From contig JACRFZ010000095.1 in NCBI GenBank assembly GCA_016212515.1, positions 1-64,000 of the forward strand: a stretch of DNA of 64,000 nt, written 5' to 3'. The DNA is from Candidatus Melainabacteria bacterium (lineage in GTDB: Bacteria > Cyanobacteriota > Vampirovibrionia > Obscuribacterales > Obscuribacteraceae). Made by a program: the position numbers and the translations under genes. The notes beneath the pieces were generated by a model. That model had not been told where the DNA came from. It made no database searches and saw only the letters and a program-made list of their open reading frames with translations. Shown here in pieces: positions 26,711 to 36,549 of this stretch (the stretch's first letter is position 1; the number at the start of each line of letters is the position of its first letter).

Positions 26711-27421
26711 ATGAAGTTTGAAATGTCTCTCTTACTCGCCGCCGGGCTCGCTCTGGGTCAAGTCTTTAGTCCGGGTATGGAAGCCCTAGCCGGTCCAGCC
26801 GGTAGTCTTGCCGTGCCGGCTGAGTCAACTTTGCCTTTGAGCAAGGAGGACCGTTTGCAGGAGGAGGGCCAGTTGCTTGCTTCCTTGCGCGATATGCATG
26901 AAGTTTTGCGGCGCCTGAAAAGGCATCTGCAAGACCTGCGACATGAAGTAAATCGGCGGCAGGTCTCAGCCGTTAGTCCGGTGGGGGGCGACATGTTCTT
27001 GATGGACCCCTGGTCGAGCGAGAACCCGCTTCTGGCTCCTTTCGCCGCTCAGACACCGGCTGTAGATCCTGAGCAAGCTCCTTATCTGCCTGTCAGACCC
27101 AAGTTTTTCAACGCTTCTATGACCGATGTTTCAGACTCCATGAAGCAAGCCCGTGATACTGCCACCGTGCTTCGAGACGAAGTGGTGGCACTGGGCTCAG
27201 ACAGTGAAGCCATGAAGAAATTGCAGCTTATGGACGATTTGCTGGCCGACTTCGACAGTAAGTTCAGCCAATTGCAAGCTCTCAACAAGGAGCCCTATGA
27301 GAATAAGCCCTTGAATGACCTGGCTGCCGCCTTTGAGATTTCCGTGCACGACCTCGATCGCCTGGCTCAGGATTCCTGGCGAGTAATGGATCGCCTGCTG
27401 AAGGGGCAGAAGAAAAAATGA
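26711..27421 (+). CDS. Small secreted helical protein, third gene of the acylase/DUF3160 operon
   Basis: About 236 aa from ATG 26711 (AGGA just upstream); a GTG at 26705 overlapping the previous stop is the alternative. Signal peptide MKFEMSLLLAAGLALGQVFSPGMEALAG, then mostly charged helices with coiled-coil character (LLASLRDMHEVLRRLKRHLQDLRHEV). No family recognised. The placement, 3 bases after the DUF3160 stop, suggests a shared extracytoplasmic role. Confidence 0.65.
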   Translation: MKFEMSLLLAAGLALGQVFSPGMEALAGPAGSLAVPAESTLPLSKEDRLQEEGQLLASLRDMHEVLRRLKRHLQDLRHEVNRRQVSAVSPVGGDMFLMDPWSSENPLLAPFAAQTPAVDPEQAPYLPVRPKFFNASMTDVSDSMKQARDTATVLRDEVVALGSDSEAMKKLQLMDDLLADFDSKFSQLQALNKEPYENKPLNDLAAAFEISVHDLDRLAQDSWRVMDRLLKGQKKK

Positions 27422-27601
27422 CAACGAAATAATGTTGTTTTATTAACCCCTGAATTTTGCTGAAAACCCTGTATTGGCAAGGCTTTGATTGCAGTATGGG
27501 GAGAGGATATCGACTGGCTCTCTTGTCAATTCTTTTGGGACTGACTAGGATGCTCAGCTATAGCTTAGGCGGCGGGAATTCAGTAAAGGTCGGCAATCAA
27601 T

Positions 27602-28546
27602 ATGGAATCAGTAACTAGCCTTCCGGTAGGAGCCCTTACCAGCGAGCCGACTGCGGCTACCTCGGAAATTTCGGTGAAGTTGCCTCTCTCCAGTGGCGCC
27701 GCCCAGGAAAATCTTTTCGACCATGCACTTATGGCGAGAGCCTATCTTTCCGAAGGGCGTTTTGACGAAGCCGAGCGTCTTTATAAACTGGCCCTGGATG
27801 TATCGCAAGAGTTCTATGGTGCAAGCCATGGTGAAGTGGCCCCCCACCTGGAGAATCTTTCATCCTTTTATATAGGACGTGCTCGTTATCAGCAAGCGCG
27901 ACCCTACCTGGAGCGTCTCTACGCCCTTCGCCTCAGTCAGCGTTCCTTTGGTTCCGACCGCTACTTCCAGCCCTTGTTGTCCACAGTTGAGCAACTCTCT
28001 CTGGTGCTGGAACAGCTTTCCGAGTCGGAGCAGGCCGAGAAACTTTATCTGGCCACCCTGCGTGCGGCAGAGAAAGATTTTGGCTCCGACAGCGAGCACA
28101 CTTTAAGTGTGCTTTGTAAGTTGGGCGAATACTACAGCCGTACAGGGGTTTATGTGGCTGCTCGTGCCGTCTTTGAGGAATTGCTCGATATACTCTCGCA
28201 CAAGCATGGTGCTAATTCTCTAGAACTATCGGCGGTGCTCTCACAGTTATCGGAAGTATACGGACGCCTGGCTCTCTATTACGATCGCATCGCCGTTCTG
28301 GAGCGGCAGGTGGAGATAACCGAATGTGTTCATAACGGCTCCGGCGTCGCCCTTGCTTCGCAACTGGTGCGTCTTGGTGAAGCCTTGAGTGTGGCGGCCA
28401 AACACTATCAGTGCAAGGAGTTTGCCGAGCGCGCCCACTTGATCTATTGCCGGGCCCTCAGTATTTATGAGCGCTTCAATGGTGCCAATACTCCTACCAT
28501 TCAAGGTCTGAGAGCGAAGCTCAGTAAACTGGCCGCAGGCGCTTAG
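27602..28546 (+). CDS. TPR (kinesin-light-chain type) repeat protein
   Basis: 314 aa, ATG start, no signal peptide. It is built of 42-residue tetratricopeptide repeats of the TPR_12 type, for example ARAYLSEGRFDEAERLYKLALDVSQEFYG, then LEQLSESEQAEKLYLATLRAAEKDFG, LGEYYSRTGVYVAARAVFEELLDI. Likely a cytosolic protein-protein scaffold; partner unknown. A 180-bp leader separates it from the upstream operon. Confidence 0.8.
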   Translation: MESVTSLPVGALTSEPTAATSEISVKLPLSSGAAQENLFDHALMARAYLSEGRFDEAERLYKLALDVSQEFYGASHGEVAPHLENLSSFYIGRARYQQARPYLERLYALRLSQRSFGSDRYFQPLLSTVEQLSLVLEQLSESEQAEKLYLATLRAAEKDFGSDSEHTLSVLCKLGEYYSRTGVYVAARAVFEELLDILSHKHGANSLELSAVLSQLSEVYGRLALYYDRIAVLERQVEITECVHNGSGVALASQLVRLGEALSVAAKHYQCKEFAERAHLIYCRALSIYERFNGANTPTIQGLRAKLSKLAAGA

Positions 28547-28577
28547 GGGCGGCGTCCGCTTTCCTTACCTTTAGAAA

Positions 28578-29963
28578 TCAGGGCGAAAAATTGGTGTCGT
28601 CTTTCACGGGAGGCGTAGAATTCTTGTCTTTCTCGTCTTCCTTGTCGCCGTCTTTTCCGTCTGAGGGCTTGGCTTTGGGCCCGTCATGTTCGATGAGCGG
28701 TCCTTTGGTGTAGTTGACGGTTGAGGCTTTTTTGACGGTCTTGGGGCCGGTCATGGGATGGAAGGCGGCCACGCCGTGATAGCCGTGTACGAAATCAAGT
28801 CTGAGTTTGCCGTCGGGATCTTGATAGTACTGCTGCAAGATTTGATCGAAGCGCCAGCCGCCCTTGGCCAGCTTGTTGGCTCCATGTTGGCTGAGACCAC
28901 GGGCGCCGTTGCCGGGACCACGACAGGTGAAAACCCAGTTGGGCCCTTCTTCGTGTACGTCGAGAATGCCGGCGGTGGCAAAGTTGAGCATCTTAGCTAG
29001 AGCAATGCCGTAGACTTCCTTGGCTTCTTTGGTGCCCATGATCGCCACTCTCACGGCGTTGCCCGTGGCATCCCATTGCCTGACCGTGACACCGACGATA
29101 TTTTTTACGCCGGTGACTCGCTCAAGGTTGGTCTGTGAAACAGTACTTTTGCGAATGTTGAGGTTTTCAAATTCATTGTCGCCGACAGTGGCTCTGTAGA
29201 AACCGGGTTTGACTTTGCCGGAATCTTTCAGGATGAGACCGCGAGTTTGATGCACGGCCTGGAAGGTGGAGTTGGCTTCCGCCGCCAGACCTTTATAGGC
29301 CTGATCGCGCACATCGGGCACCATGTCGAAGCCGTCGCTCTTCCATTTGGAGCCAGGACCCACGTGGGCGTAGGCATAGCTTCTCGCTGCCACTGCTTGC
29401 GATTTGAGGGCTTCCAGATGCCAGCTGGAGGGCATTTCGGAAGGCACCACGCCCAGTAAGTACTCTTCCATATCCAGTAAATTGACCGCCGTTACATAGC
29501 CCGGCATATTGATAATTTCGATGCAGCCTCTGTACCAGCGGTTGGCCGTCCAGACCCGGTAATCCGGTGCCGAGACATAGGCCCTTTCCCCATAGGGCAG
29601 GGCCATACTGGAACCGGTGGCCAGTTCGGTCACTTTTCCAGGGGTGATGCCGTAAACCATGCCGGGCTTGAGGGCAAATATAGGTCTGCCCCCAATAAAT
29701 ATGGCTCCCGGCTGCCAGACTGCCACCCTTACAACTGGAGCTTTAGTGGTGATGCCGATTCGCACCGGTTGGATCATCATGGGATAGGGGCTGAAGCCCA
29801 GCATCATGCCCTGTACCGGTGCCGCGCCGGAAGAGGCGCCCTTGGCTTTGGCCAGAACCTGGTTGATAGCAGCCGGCGAGATGAACGAGAGGGCCAGCAA
29901 GAACACTGCCAGGCTCAGGGGGGTGAGCTCTCTTTCACTCAGTGTTATCTTTGGACGCCGCAC
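28578..29963 (-). CDS. SpoIID/LytB-domain protein
   Basis: 461 aa, GTG start with AGGTG upstream. Signal/anchor helix at about 16-38. The SpoIID domain is clear: NLLDMEEYLLGVVPSEMPSSWHLEALKSQAVAARSYA, then DVRDQAYKGL, and near the end GNGARGLSQHGANKLAKGGW. In Bacillus SpoIID is a lytic transglycosylase acting on stem-less glycans; here a peptidoglycan remodelling role at the envelope is inferred, since nothing suggests sporulation. The C-terminal tail is rich in Lys/Asp. Confidence 0.85.
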   Translation of the reverse strand: MRRPKITLSERELTPLSLAVFLLALSFISPAAINQVLAKAKGASSGAAPVQGMMLGFSPYPMMIQPVRIGITTKAPVVRVAVWQPGAIFIGGRPIFALKPGMVYGITPGKVTELATGSSMALPYGERAYVSAPDYRVWTANRWYRGCIEIINMPGYVTAVNLLDMEEYLLGVVPSEMPSSWHLEALKSQAVAARSYAYAHVGPGSKWKSDGFDMVPDVRDQAYKGLAAEANSTFQAVHQTRGLILKDSGKVKPGFYRATVGDNEFENLNIRKSTVSQTNLERVTGVKNIVGVTVRQWDATGNAVRVAIMGTKEAKEVYGIALAKMLNFATAGILDVHEEGPNWVFTCRGPGNGARGLSQHGANKLAKGGWRFDQILQQYYQDPDGKLRLDFVHGYHGVAAFHPMTGPKTVKKASTVNYTKGPLIEHDGPKAKPSDGKDGDKEDEKDKNSTPPVKDDTNFSP

Positions 29964-30038
29964 TCTTTGTGCACCTATACCTTAAATTGCATGACCTTGC
30001 TTGTGTTGATGTTAGCAATATTTGGCTGATTTGTCCTA

Positions 30039-31373
30039 TTAGTAAAAGATAGGCACTTGCCTGGGTGGCGGTTTAAAGCCCAGTTTGCGAGATTCATCGA
30101 GAGCGGCCAGGGCTTCTTCATCTCTTCCTATTTCTTTCAAGGTCTGATGCTTCAGATAGAGGGCCTTGCCGGTCTGATTGCTGTCTACGGAGCCGCTCAG
30201 GTCTATGGCCGTGGCGATATCAGCCAGGCATCTGTCGTACTGCTTCATCTGATAGAGCACCTTGGCTCTCAGAAGCACTGCATAAGTGTCATCGGGAGAG
30301 GCTAAATTGGCCAGTTCGCTGAACTGCAGAGCCTGGGGTAAATTCCCGGCCTCAAGCGCCGTTTCGGTCATGTCCGAGAACTGATCGCGACCCTCCACCC
30401 GGGCGTCTTCTTCCTGGGGGGCGGCAGCCCGGGCTTCCTCGGGGCGCTTGAGGGCGCTTAGAGCCATGGCTTTCAATGCCATGATTTTGCTGTTTTCCGG
30501 CAGTTTCTGCTGAGCGGCATTGGCTGCTTTCAGGGCGCCCTGGTAATCTTTCGACCCTATAAAAGCCAGGATGCGATAGACATAAGGCAAATCGCCCAGG
30601 CTTTCCGGCTTCTCGTCATAGTGCTTGAGGGCCCATTGAATGGCGGCCTCGGCACTTTCACGGGCTTTGTCGTATTGCCCGAGAAACAGATAGGCGCTTG
30701 CCAGGTTCTCCAGAAGCAGCGTCTTTACAGCCGGTTCCTCGCCCTTTTCCCGCGCCTCGCTACTGAGCCTCTCGTGGCAGGTTAGTCCCTGCAAGCAGTC
30801 TTCCACGCCTTTCTGGTAGTTACCGCTATTGATATAACCGAGGGCGCGGTTGTTGTAATACTTGGGCACAGTGGGATCGATGGCGATGGCGATGTTTTCC
30901 AGGGTGACCGCATCGGTGGGCACACCGTCTGTGTAGTGAACGCCGAAGGCCCTCTGGTGAAAGGGAATTGCCTGGCTGCGATCAAGGGCTCCCACTTGCC
31001 GGAAGGCCTGGTAGGCTTTCTCCTCTTGATGCAGCTTCAAGAGGATTTCCCCGCGCTCCGCCAGAAACAGTGGTCGATTGGGAGCCAGCTTCAGTGCTTC
31101 GTTGTAATCGGTAAGGGCTTCCTGATTCTTGCGCAAAATTCCGTAGAGCTGGCCTCTCTGTCTCAAGGCCAGCGCGTTTTTGCTGTTCATCTTCAATTCC
31201 GTGTTCAAGACCATCATGGCCGCTTCCGGATTGCCGGTGTGCTCCAGCATGGAGGCGGTCAGCACAGCCACCGGCAGGGTGTTGGCAACCAGCGTGGTCA
31301 AAAAAATACCGGCGCCCAGCACAAGCAGCGCCGCCACAAAGTAGATCCGTTCCGATTTCCCCTTAGTTTGCAC
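30039..31373 (-). CDS. Membrane-anchored TPR protein
   Basis: 444 aa, GTG start. One N-terminal helix (IYFVAALLVLGAGIFLTTLVANTLPVAVL) anchors a long run of tetratricopeptide repeats (NPEAAMMVLNTELKMNSKNALALRQRGQLYGILRKNQEALTDYNEALKLAPN and later ones). No enzymatic domain. Divergent from the response regulator at 31498. Function unknown. Confidence 0.75.
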   Translation of the reverse strand: MQTKGKSERIYFVAALLVLGAGIFLTTLVANTLPVAVLTASMLEHTGNPEAAMMVLNTELKMNSKNALALRQRGQLYGILRKNQEALTDYNEALKLAPNRPLFLAERGEILLKLHQEEKAYQAFRQVGALDRSQAIPFHQRAFGVHYTDGVPTDAVTLENIAIAIDPTVPKYYNNRALGYINSGNYQKGVEDCLQGLTCHERLSSEAREKGEEPAVKTLLLENLASAYLFLGQYDKARESAEAAIQWALKHYDEKPESLGDLPYVYRILAFIGSKDYQGALKAANAAQQKLPENSKIMALKAMALSALKRPEEARAAAPQEEDARVEGRDQFSDMTETALEAGNLPQALQFSELANLASPDDTYAVLLRAKVLYQMKQYDRCLADIATAIDLSGSVDSNQTGKALYLKHQTLKEIGRDEEALAALDESRKLGFKPPPRQVPIFY

Positions 31374-31497
31374 TGTTTTGCAGTACCTTGACCACTTCCT
31401 TACCCCTTCTTTTCCTCATTTTAAAGGAAAACACGGCGGCGTTCAGGACCCTTGCCGAGGGTGCTACTATTTAGGTCCGTTTCAATAACTGGTAATC

Positions 31498-32181
31498 ATG
31501 AAAAAACTCTTGATAGTCGATGACGAAGTGGATATCGTCGCCAGCATTCAATACGTGCTAAACGGAGAAGGCTTCTCCACACTTATCGCCCATGACGGTC
31601 TCAAGGCTATGCAACTTTATGAAGCAGAGCGCCCCGACCTGGTAATTCTCGACCTGATGATGCCCGGCATTGACGGTCTGGAAGTGTGCAGGCGTATTCG
31701 CTCCGGCGATAAACGAACTCCCATCCTCATGCTCACCGCTCGCACGTCGGAAATCGACACGGTCGTGGGTCTTGAATTGGGAGCCAATGACTACATCGCC
31801 AAGCCGGTGCGCTTGCGTGAACTGGTAGCGAGGGTGAAAGCCCATCTGCGGGAGACGCCGCAGGTGCAAGAGACAGCCAAAGGCATTAAACTCGGTGACC
31901 TTTTCATCGACATGGAGAGCCGCACCGTCAGTGTGGCCGACAAACCTGTAGATCTCACCTTCAAAGAATTCGAATTGCTTATGGCCATGGCCAGGCAGCC
32001 CAACCGTGTCTTCAGCCGGGACCAGCTCTTTGCCCAGGTCTGGGGCTCCGACTTCCTGGGCGAAAGCCGTACCGTGGATGTTCATATAAGGTATTTGCGT
32101 GAAAAGCTGGAAGCCAATCCCAGTCAACCCAAACATATACTCACCGTGAGAGGCGTCGGTTACCGACTGGTCTGGGATTAG
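31498..32181 (+). CDS. OmpR/PhoB-family response regulator
   Basis: 227 aa. Receiver: KKLLIVDDEVDI, phospho-acceptor Asp52 in LVILDLMMPGIDG, Thr in MLTART, Lys in YIAKPVRL. The C-terminal winged-helix DNA-binding domain ends with RTVDVHIRYLREKLE and VRGVGYRLVWD. It is an orphan: no histidine kinase lies next to it, though the big hybrid kinase or the HK at 53014 are in the same region. The target genes are unknown. Confidence 0.93.
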   Translation: MKKLLIVDDEVDIVASIQYVLNGEGFSTLIAHDGLKAMQLYEAERPDLVILDLMMPGIDGLEVCRRIRSGDKRTPILMLTARTSEIDTVVGLELGANDYIAKPVRLRELVARVKAHLRETPQVQETAKGIKLGDLFIDMESRTVSVADKPVDLTFKEFELLMAMARQPNRVFSRDQLFAQVWGSDFLGESRTVDVHIRYLREKLEANPSQPKHILTVRGVGYRLVWD

Positions 32182-32212
32182 TTGTCATGGTGGGAGCATT
32201 CCCATTAAGGTT

Positions 32213-32232
32213 TGGAAAACTGAGCTTTTCCA
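32213..32232 (+). terminator. Weak hairpin after the response regulator
   Basis: TGGAAAA (32213-32219) pairs with TTTTCCA (32226-32232) around a 6-base loop, 31 bases after the stop. The four T residues are in the 3' arm, so it may act as a modest terminator. Confidence 0.35.
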
Positions 32233-32322
32233 CCGACCTCATGCGTATTCTTCCCAGTGACAGTTCCTGCCCCCAAATTTAAACTTTAGAAAAGTGGTTT
32301 TCTTGGCGGGAACAGGAATCAG

Positions 32323-33585
32323 ATGAAAGCACAAACCATTCTCCTAGGCGTAAACGTTGCGGCTTCGTTGCCGGTGGTCTTGACCCAGCAAGCTCTTGCT
32401 CAAGGACCCGGTGATACGGCCAGCTTTTTGCGTGCTGCTGCTGCCAGTAAGTCTCATGCCGTCAAGCTTGTCAGCCAGAAACCCACTAGTGATCAATCTT
32501 TTGTCGTTCAGTCCAAAGCCGAGTCGATTAAGCGAGCCCTGCCGCGCAGCCTGCCGGTGCAGACCCTTTCTTCGGCTCGGGCCGTTGAGTCGCGCCTGGC
32601 TATGTCCGACGACGGCGTCAAGCTGAGACCCTTCGTACCCGGTCGCAAACTGCCGCGCAAAGCCGAATTGCAAGCTTCCCGCCTGGCCGCGCAGATGCCC
32701 CAACTTGATGAAAACCGCGCTGCCGGACAGTCCAGTCTGGCCGGAACCGTAGAGATGGGCTACAACGTGCCTGTCAATGACACATACAGTTCTCCCGGCT
32801 ACAGCAATTACACAAGCGGCTTCGGCTCTCGTGACATGATCGCCCGCGAAACCAGCCGCCGCTTGAAGCAAGCCGGTCAGGCCGTGGCTAAGTTCGACCG
32901 TAAGGCTCTGCCCCGGGTATTGCCCGGCCAGCGCATGATGAGCCCTGGTCAAGTCGGTCTGCCTTGCGCCGTAAACAACATGAGCACCGGCAATGGCGCG
33001 CCCAGTGACGCCGAGTGGACCGAGATGGCTAAGTCTGTGGGACATAAAGCCGATGTGGATGCTCAAAACGAGGATGATGAGCTGGAAATGATGGCCAGGC
33101 AGCTCAAGAACGATTTCACCGCTGCGGACTTTCAGAATATGCCGCAGCCGTCCGCTTCTTCGGCAGGACCACCGCCTTTCCCTCTCAGCCTTATTCCTGA
33201 GGCCTCGCTCAAGCAATTCATCGGCGGCAAAGCTCATGCACCGGCCCCGGTTCCGGGCAGCATGAATTCTGTAGGGTCCGCCCCTTCTCCCATGCCTAAT
33301 CGCATGGCTGCCGCCAGACCGACGCCCAGTTATTTCGGCTCCTGGCACAGTCAGGGAGCGGCACCGGCCAAATCCAACCTGCAGCCCACCGGTTTCCACA
33401 CTTATTTGACTGCGGCTAATTCCAACCATAGCTCCAGTGCCTTCAAGCAGTATTCGCCGATTGCCTACCGCAATGCCAAGCGTCAGGCTCCCAAGCTCTC
33501 CAACGTGAGCTCCAGACCGGCTGCGCAGCCCGTTGCCAAACCTGCCACCATGGCGGTTTACGGCGACTACCACAGCAGTCTTTAA
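32323..33585 (+). CDS. Secreted low-complexity protein of unknown function
   Basis: 420 aa with signal peptide MKAQTILLGVNVAASLPVVLTQQALAQ. The mature part is rich in Ala, Ser, Pro and basic residues, with no repeat or domain I recognise; compositional bias suggests disorder. AGGA precedes ATG 32323. The opposite strand is also open for 409 codons, a by-product of GC-rich codon choice. A strong terminator follows. Confidence 0.65.
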   Translation: MKAQTILLGVNVAASLPVVLTQQALAQGPGDTASFLRAAAASKSHAVKLVSQKPTSDQSFVVQSKAESIKRALPRSLPVQTLSSARAVESRLAMSDDGVKLRPFVPGRKLPRKAELQASRLAAQMPQLDENRAAGQSSLAGTVEMGYNVPVNDTYSSPGYSNYTSGFGSRDMIARETSRRLKQAGQAVAKFDRKALPRVLPGQRMMSPGQVGLPCAVNNMSTGNGAPSDAEWTEMAKSVGHKADVDAQNEDDELEMMARQLKNDFTAADFQNMPQPSASSAGPPPFPLSLIPEASLKQFIGGKAHAPAPVPGSMNSVGSAPSPMPNRMAAARPTPSYFGSWHSQGAAPAKSNLQPTGFHTYLTAANSNHSSSAFKQYSPIAYRNAKRQAPKLSNVSSRPAAQPVAKPATMAVYGDYHSSL

Positions 33586-33655
33586 GGTCGGAACAAAACC
33601 GCAGCCGGAGTTCGTTTAAGTTCGAGCTTTGCCCTGCCGGAGCGAAGCTAACAGT

Positions 33656-33697
33656 GGCGCTTGCCCCTTACTCGGGGTTGGCGCCGACGTTCTTTTT
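33656..33697 (+). terminator. Rho-independent terminator
   Basis: GGCGC and CCCC on the left arm pair with GGGG and GCGCC on the right arm (33656-33685, internal TTG/TTG loop). The stem is followed by TCTTTTT at 33691-33697. Confidence 0.65.
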
Positions 33698-33813
33698 GCC
33701 TGTCCAAAAATCCGCCGGCGCGGATAGATGCTTAAGTGGTCGAAAGACCGGCTCTCCGGCCGTAGAATGGAGCAAGGTCAAAGGGAGAGCTCAGGGTGAC
33801 TGAGTGAGGTGGT

Positions 33814-36549
33814 ATGGGAGAAGAGATAAAGAGGGAAGAGGCGCTCAAGCTTATTGAAGAGCTTGGGGCAAGTGCCTTTGACCGTCTTCGCGCCAACGAA
33901 CCCCAGCTTGCCAAACCTGAACTCGAGCGGGCCATTGATTTGACTAAGGCCGCCGGTGTGGAGCGCATCGAAATTGTGCTCAAAACCTATTTGGCTCAGG
34001 CTGAAAAAATGTTGGGCAACGTGGCGGAGGCGGCCGCCTCTTTTGAGCAGGTGATTGAACGGGCTTCCCGTGAGGAATTCCTCGATCTGGCTATTCTGGC
34101 AAGAGTCTTCCTGGCCGAACTCCTGAAGGAAAAGGGTGATTACACCAGGGCCCGGCACCACTTCGAACACGCCTACAACTGTGCTTCCTTTCTCAAAGAT
34201 GCCGTATCTATGGAACTCAGTGCCGCCAATCTGGGTTCGGTTTCCTTCAGTCTGGGTCATCTGGAGCAGGCCTGCGGCTGGTTCAAAACCGCCGTAGACC
34301 TCTATGAGCAACGCTCGCAGGATAATGGCGGCAGTCTCTCTATCTGGCTTGGCAGCCTCGGACTGACCATGAGTGAACTTGGTCAGTTCAACAAAGCCGT
34401 CGAATTCTATGAGAAAGCTTATGCCCTCGCTTCCGACCAGGACGATCTTCTCACCATGAGCATCTGCCGTGGTTCTATTGGTAATGTCTGTTTCGAGCAG
34501 AAAGACTATGACGGTGCCCTGACTGCTTACGAGGAAGCCAGGCAACTGGCCGGCAGGGTCAATGACCGGCGTCGGGAAGGCATCTGGCTTGGTAATGTGG
34601 GCATTGCCATGAGTCGCCGCGGCGATCAAGATGGCGCTATTCTCAAACTTTCAGAGGCCCTTGCACTGGCCCGTTCCCTGGATGATAAGCAGTCTATGGC
34701 CGCCCATCTCGACAGCCTGGGCGACTGCGCCAAGGCTAAAGGCGATCTGGAAGAATCCAGGCAGTATTACGAAGAGGCCATCGCTCTGGCCAGACTGGTT
34801 AGTGACAGGCTGGGCGAGCGCATTTACCTGAGCAATGTGGCCCGCTTGAAGCGCGACTGCGGCGAGTTGAGTCCGGCTTTTGAATACTTTGCGGAAGCCG
34901 TCGATCTCTTCGATGAACAGCGGGGTTTCATCAAGGCCGATGACTTGAAGACAAGCTTTGCCGATCGCGGGCAAGAGCTTTATCGCGATGTAATTGCAAC
35001 CTGTCTCGATATGGGCAAAAGGGTTGAAGCCCTCGAGTTTGTCGGTCGGGCTAAGTCAAGAGCGCTGCTCGACCTGCTCAGCAATTCTCCTATTGATGTT
35101 GCTGATCTTGGTGTTACCGGTAGTGCCGATCTGGATGGCTCCCTGAAAACTTTGATTACCAGGGAAGCCGACCTGCGTGCTCAAATTGCTCAATTAGAGA
35201 GACTCTTCTGGCAGGGAGACGGACCTTCACCCGGTGTCGGGCATTACCGCGGCGTCCAGATCAGTCAGGAAGATACGCGCAAACTCTACGGCGAGTGGCG
35301 GGATGTTCTCAACCAATTGAAGCGCAAGCATCCCAATTATGCCTCCCTGGTTTCTTCAACCACGCTAAAATACAGTGAGATACAGGCTCTCTGGCGGGAA
35401 GGTCAGCTCCAGGAAGATACTTGTGTAATAGAATTTTTTCTGCCCGGTGATTATTTGCTCGTGGCTGCTGCCGTCAGTGACAAACTCAAACCCGAGCAGG
35501 ATGGTGTCACGTTAGAGGAACCGCTCACCCATTTACTCATGGTTGAAAGCGAACTTAGCGCCCTCAAAGAAGACGTGCAGACCTTTCTGGAAATGAGTTC
35601 GACGGAAGGTTGGGAGGTGCCGCTCAGCCTCTGCAAACGGCTTTACAATCGCCTTCTTGCTCCTGTGATTGAGAAACTGCCGGCCAGCATTACAAGGCTT
35701 ATTTTAGTACCGCACGGTGTGCTCTATCATCTTCCCTTTAGTGCCCTGCACGACGGCAAAGGCTATCTCTGTCAGAGGTTTTCCGTAGGCTATGTGCCTA
35801 CCCTGTCGCTCATCCCCATTTTAGCCGGCGGTCTACCTAGCGGAGTGCGCGTCAGTCGTTCCGAGGCGGAAGCGGCAGAAAAGACAACCGGCTCCTATCT
35901 GGTTTCCGCCATCAGCGACTATTCCAAGACCAGAGAAGGCGGCATGGTTTTCAGTTCCCGCCTCAGATCCTCCGCCGGTTTGGAAGATCTGGCTTACACA
36001 ATGGAAGAGGCCAAGTCAATCGCTAATCTCGGCAAGAGTGTAGCCCAGGGCGCCACTCTTCTTACTAATGAGGAAGTGAAACAGTCTTTGCCGGCTATGT
36101 TTGGTGAGTACGAAGTCGTACATTTTGCCGGTCATGCCATCTTCAATCATGACGAACCGCTGGCATCAGGGCTGGTGCTTTCCGACGGCAGCATACTTTC
36201 AGCCGCCGCTATTCTGGAAGGGAATGCATTGCGTACCAGCAAGGGGCGCCTTCTGGTCCTTTCCGCCTGTCAGACGGGAGTCAACGTTGTCACCGAGGGC
36301 GGTGAAATTCTCGGTCTGGCTAGAGCCCTCATGTATGCCGGTATGCCCAACCTGGTTCTCTCGCTCTGGGAAGTGGCCGACCGCTCCACTTCCGAGTTGA
36401 TGCAAGACTTTCACCAGAGTCTGCTTGCCGGTTGGCAAGCCGGTAAAGGTTCTATCGCCGATGCTCTGCGCCAGGCTCAGCTTAAGGCCATCGCCGAAAA
36501 GCAGCCCATACATGCCTGGGCGCCTTTCATTCACTTTGGCATAGACTGA
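33814..36549 (+). CDS. TPR-CHAT domain protein (caspase-like protease fold)
   Basis: 911 aa. The N-terminal half is a series of TPRs (for example LGSLGLTMSELGQFNKAVEFYEKAYALASDQ). The C-terminal third is a CHAT domain with the caspase-type dyad: His774 in HFAGHA and Cys819 in LSACQTG, then GLARALMYAGMPNLVLSLWEV and the terminal WAPFIHFG. Both catalytic residues are present, so protease activity is plausible. CHAT proteins act in programmed death and defence (for example with gasdermins or CRISPR type III-E), but no such partner is adjacent here. No signal peptide. Confidence 0.88.
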   Translation: MGEEIKREEALKLIEELGASAFDRLRANEPQLAKPELERAIDLTKAAGVERIEIVLKTYLAQAEKMLGNVAEAAASFEQVIERASREEFLDLAILARVFLAELLKEKGDYTRARHHFEHAYNCASFLKDAVSMELSAANLGSVSFSLGHLEQACGWFKTAVDLYEQRSQDNGGSLSIWLGSLGLTMSELGQFNKAVEFYEKAYALASDQDDLLTMSICRGSIGNVCFEQKDYDGALTAYEEARQLAGRVNDRRREGIWLGNVGIAMSRRGDQDGAILKLSEALALARSLDDKQSMAAHLDSLGDCAKAKGDLEESRQYYEEAIALARLVSDRLGERIYLSNVARLKRDCGELSPAFEYFAEAVDLFDEQRGFIKADDLKTSFADRGQELYRDVIATCLDMGKRVEALEFVGRAKSRALLDLLSNSPIDVADLGVTGSADLDGSLKTLITREADLRAQIAQLERLFWQGDGPSPGVGHYRGVQISQEDTRKLYGEWRDVLNQLKRKHPNYASLVSSTTLKYSEIQALWREGQLQEDTCVIEFFLPGDYLLVAAAVSDKLKPEQDGVTLEEPLTHLLMVESELSALKEDVQTFLEMSSTEGWEVPLSLCKRLYNRLLAPVIEKLPASITRLILVPHGVLYHLPFSALHDGKGYLCQRFSVGYVPTLSLIPILAGGLPSGVRVSRSEAEAAEKTTGSYLVSAISDYSKTREGGMVFSSRLRSSAGLEDLAYTMEEAKSIANLGKSVAQGATLLTNEEVKQSLPAMFGEYEVVHFAGHAIFNHDEPLASGLVLSDGSILSAAAILEGNALRTSKGRLLVLSACQTGVNVVTEGGEILGLARALMYAGMPNLVLSLWEVADRSTSELMQDFHQSLLAGWQAGKGSIADALRQAQLKAIAEKQPIHAWAPFIHFGID

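Noticed and set aside
27496..27618. 40-codon open frame (MGRGYRLALLSILLGLTRML) overlapping the TPR gene start
   Set aside because: No ribosome-binding site, and it overlaps the well-supported TPR start; it could be chance.
32344..33573. 409-codon open frame on the minus strand
   Set aside because: It mirrors the secreted protein at 32323-33585, which has a signal peptide and ribosome-binding site. The reverse frame has a His/Arg/Gly-biased composition typical of an antisense shadow.
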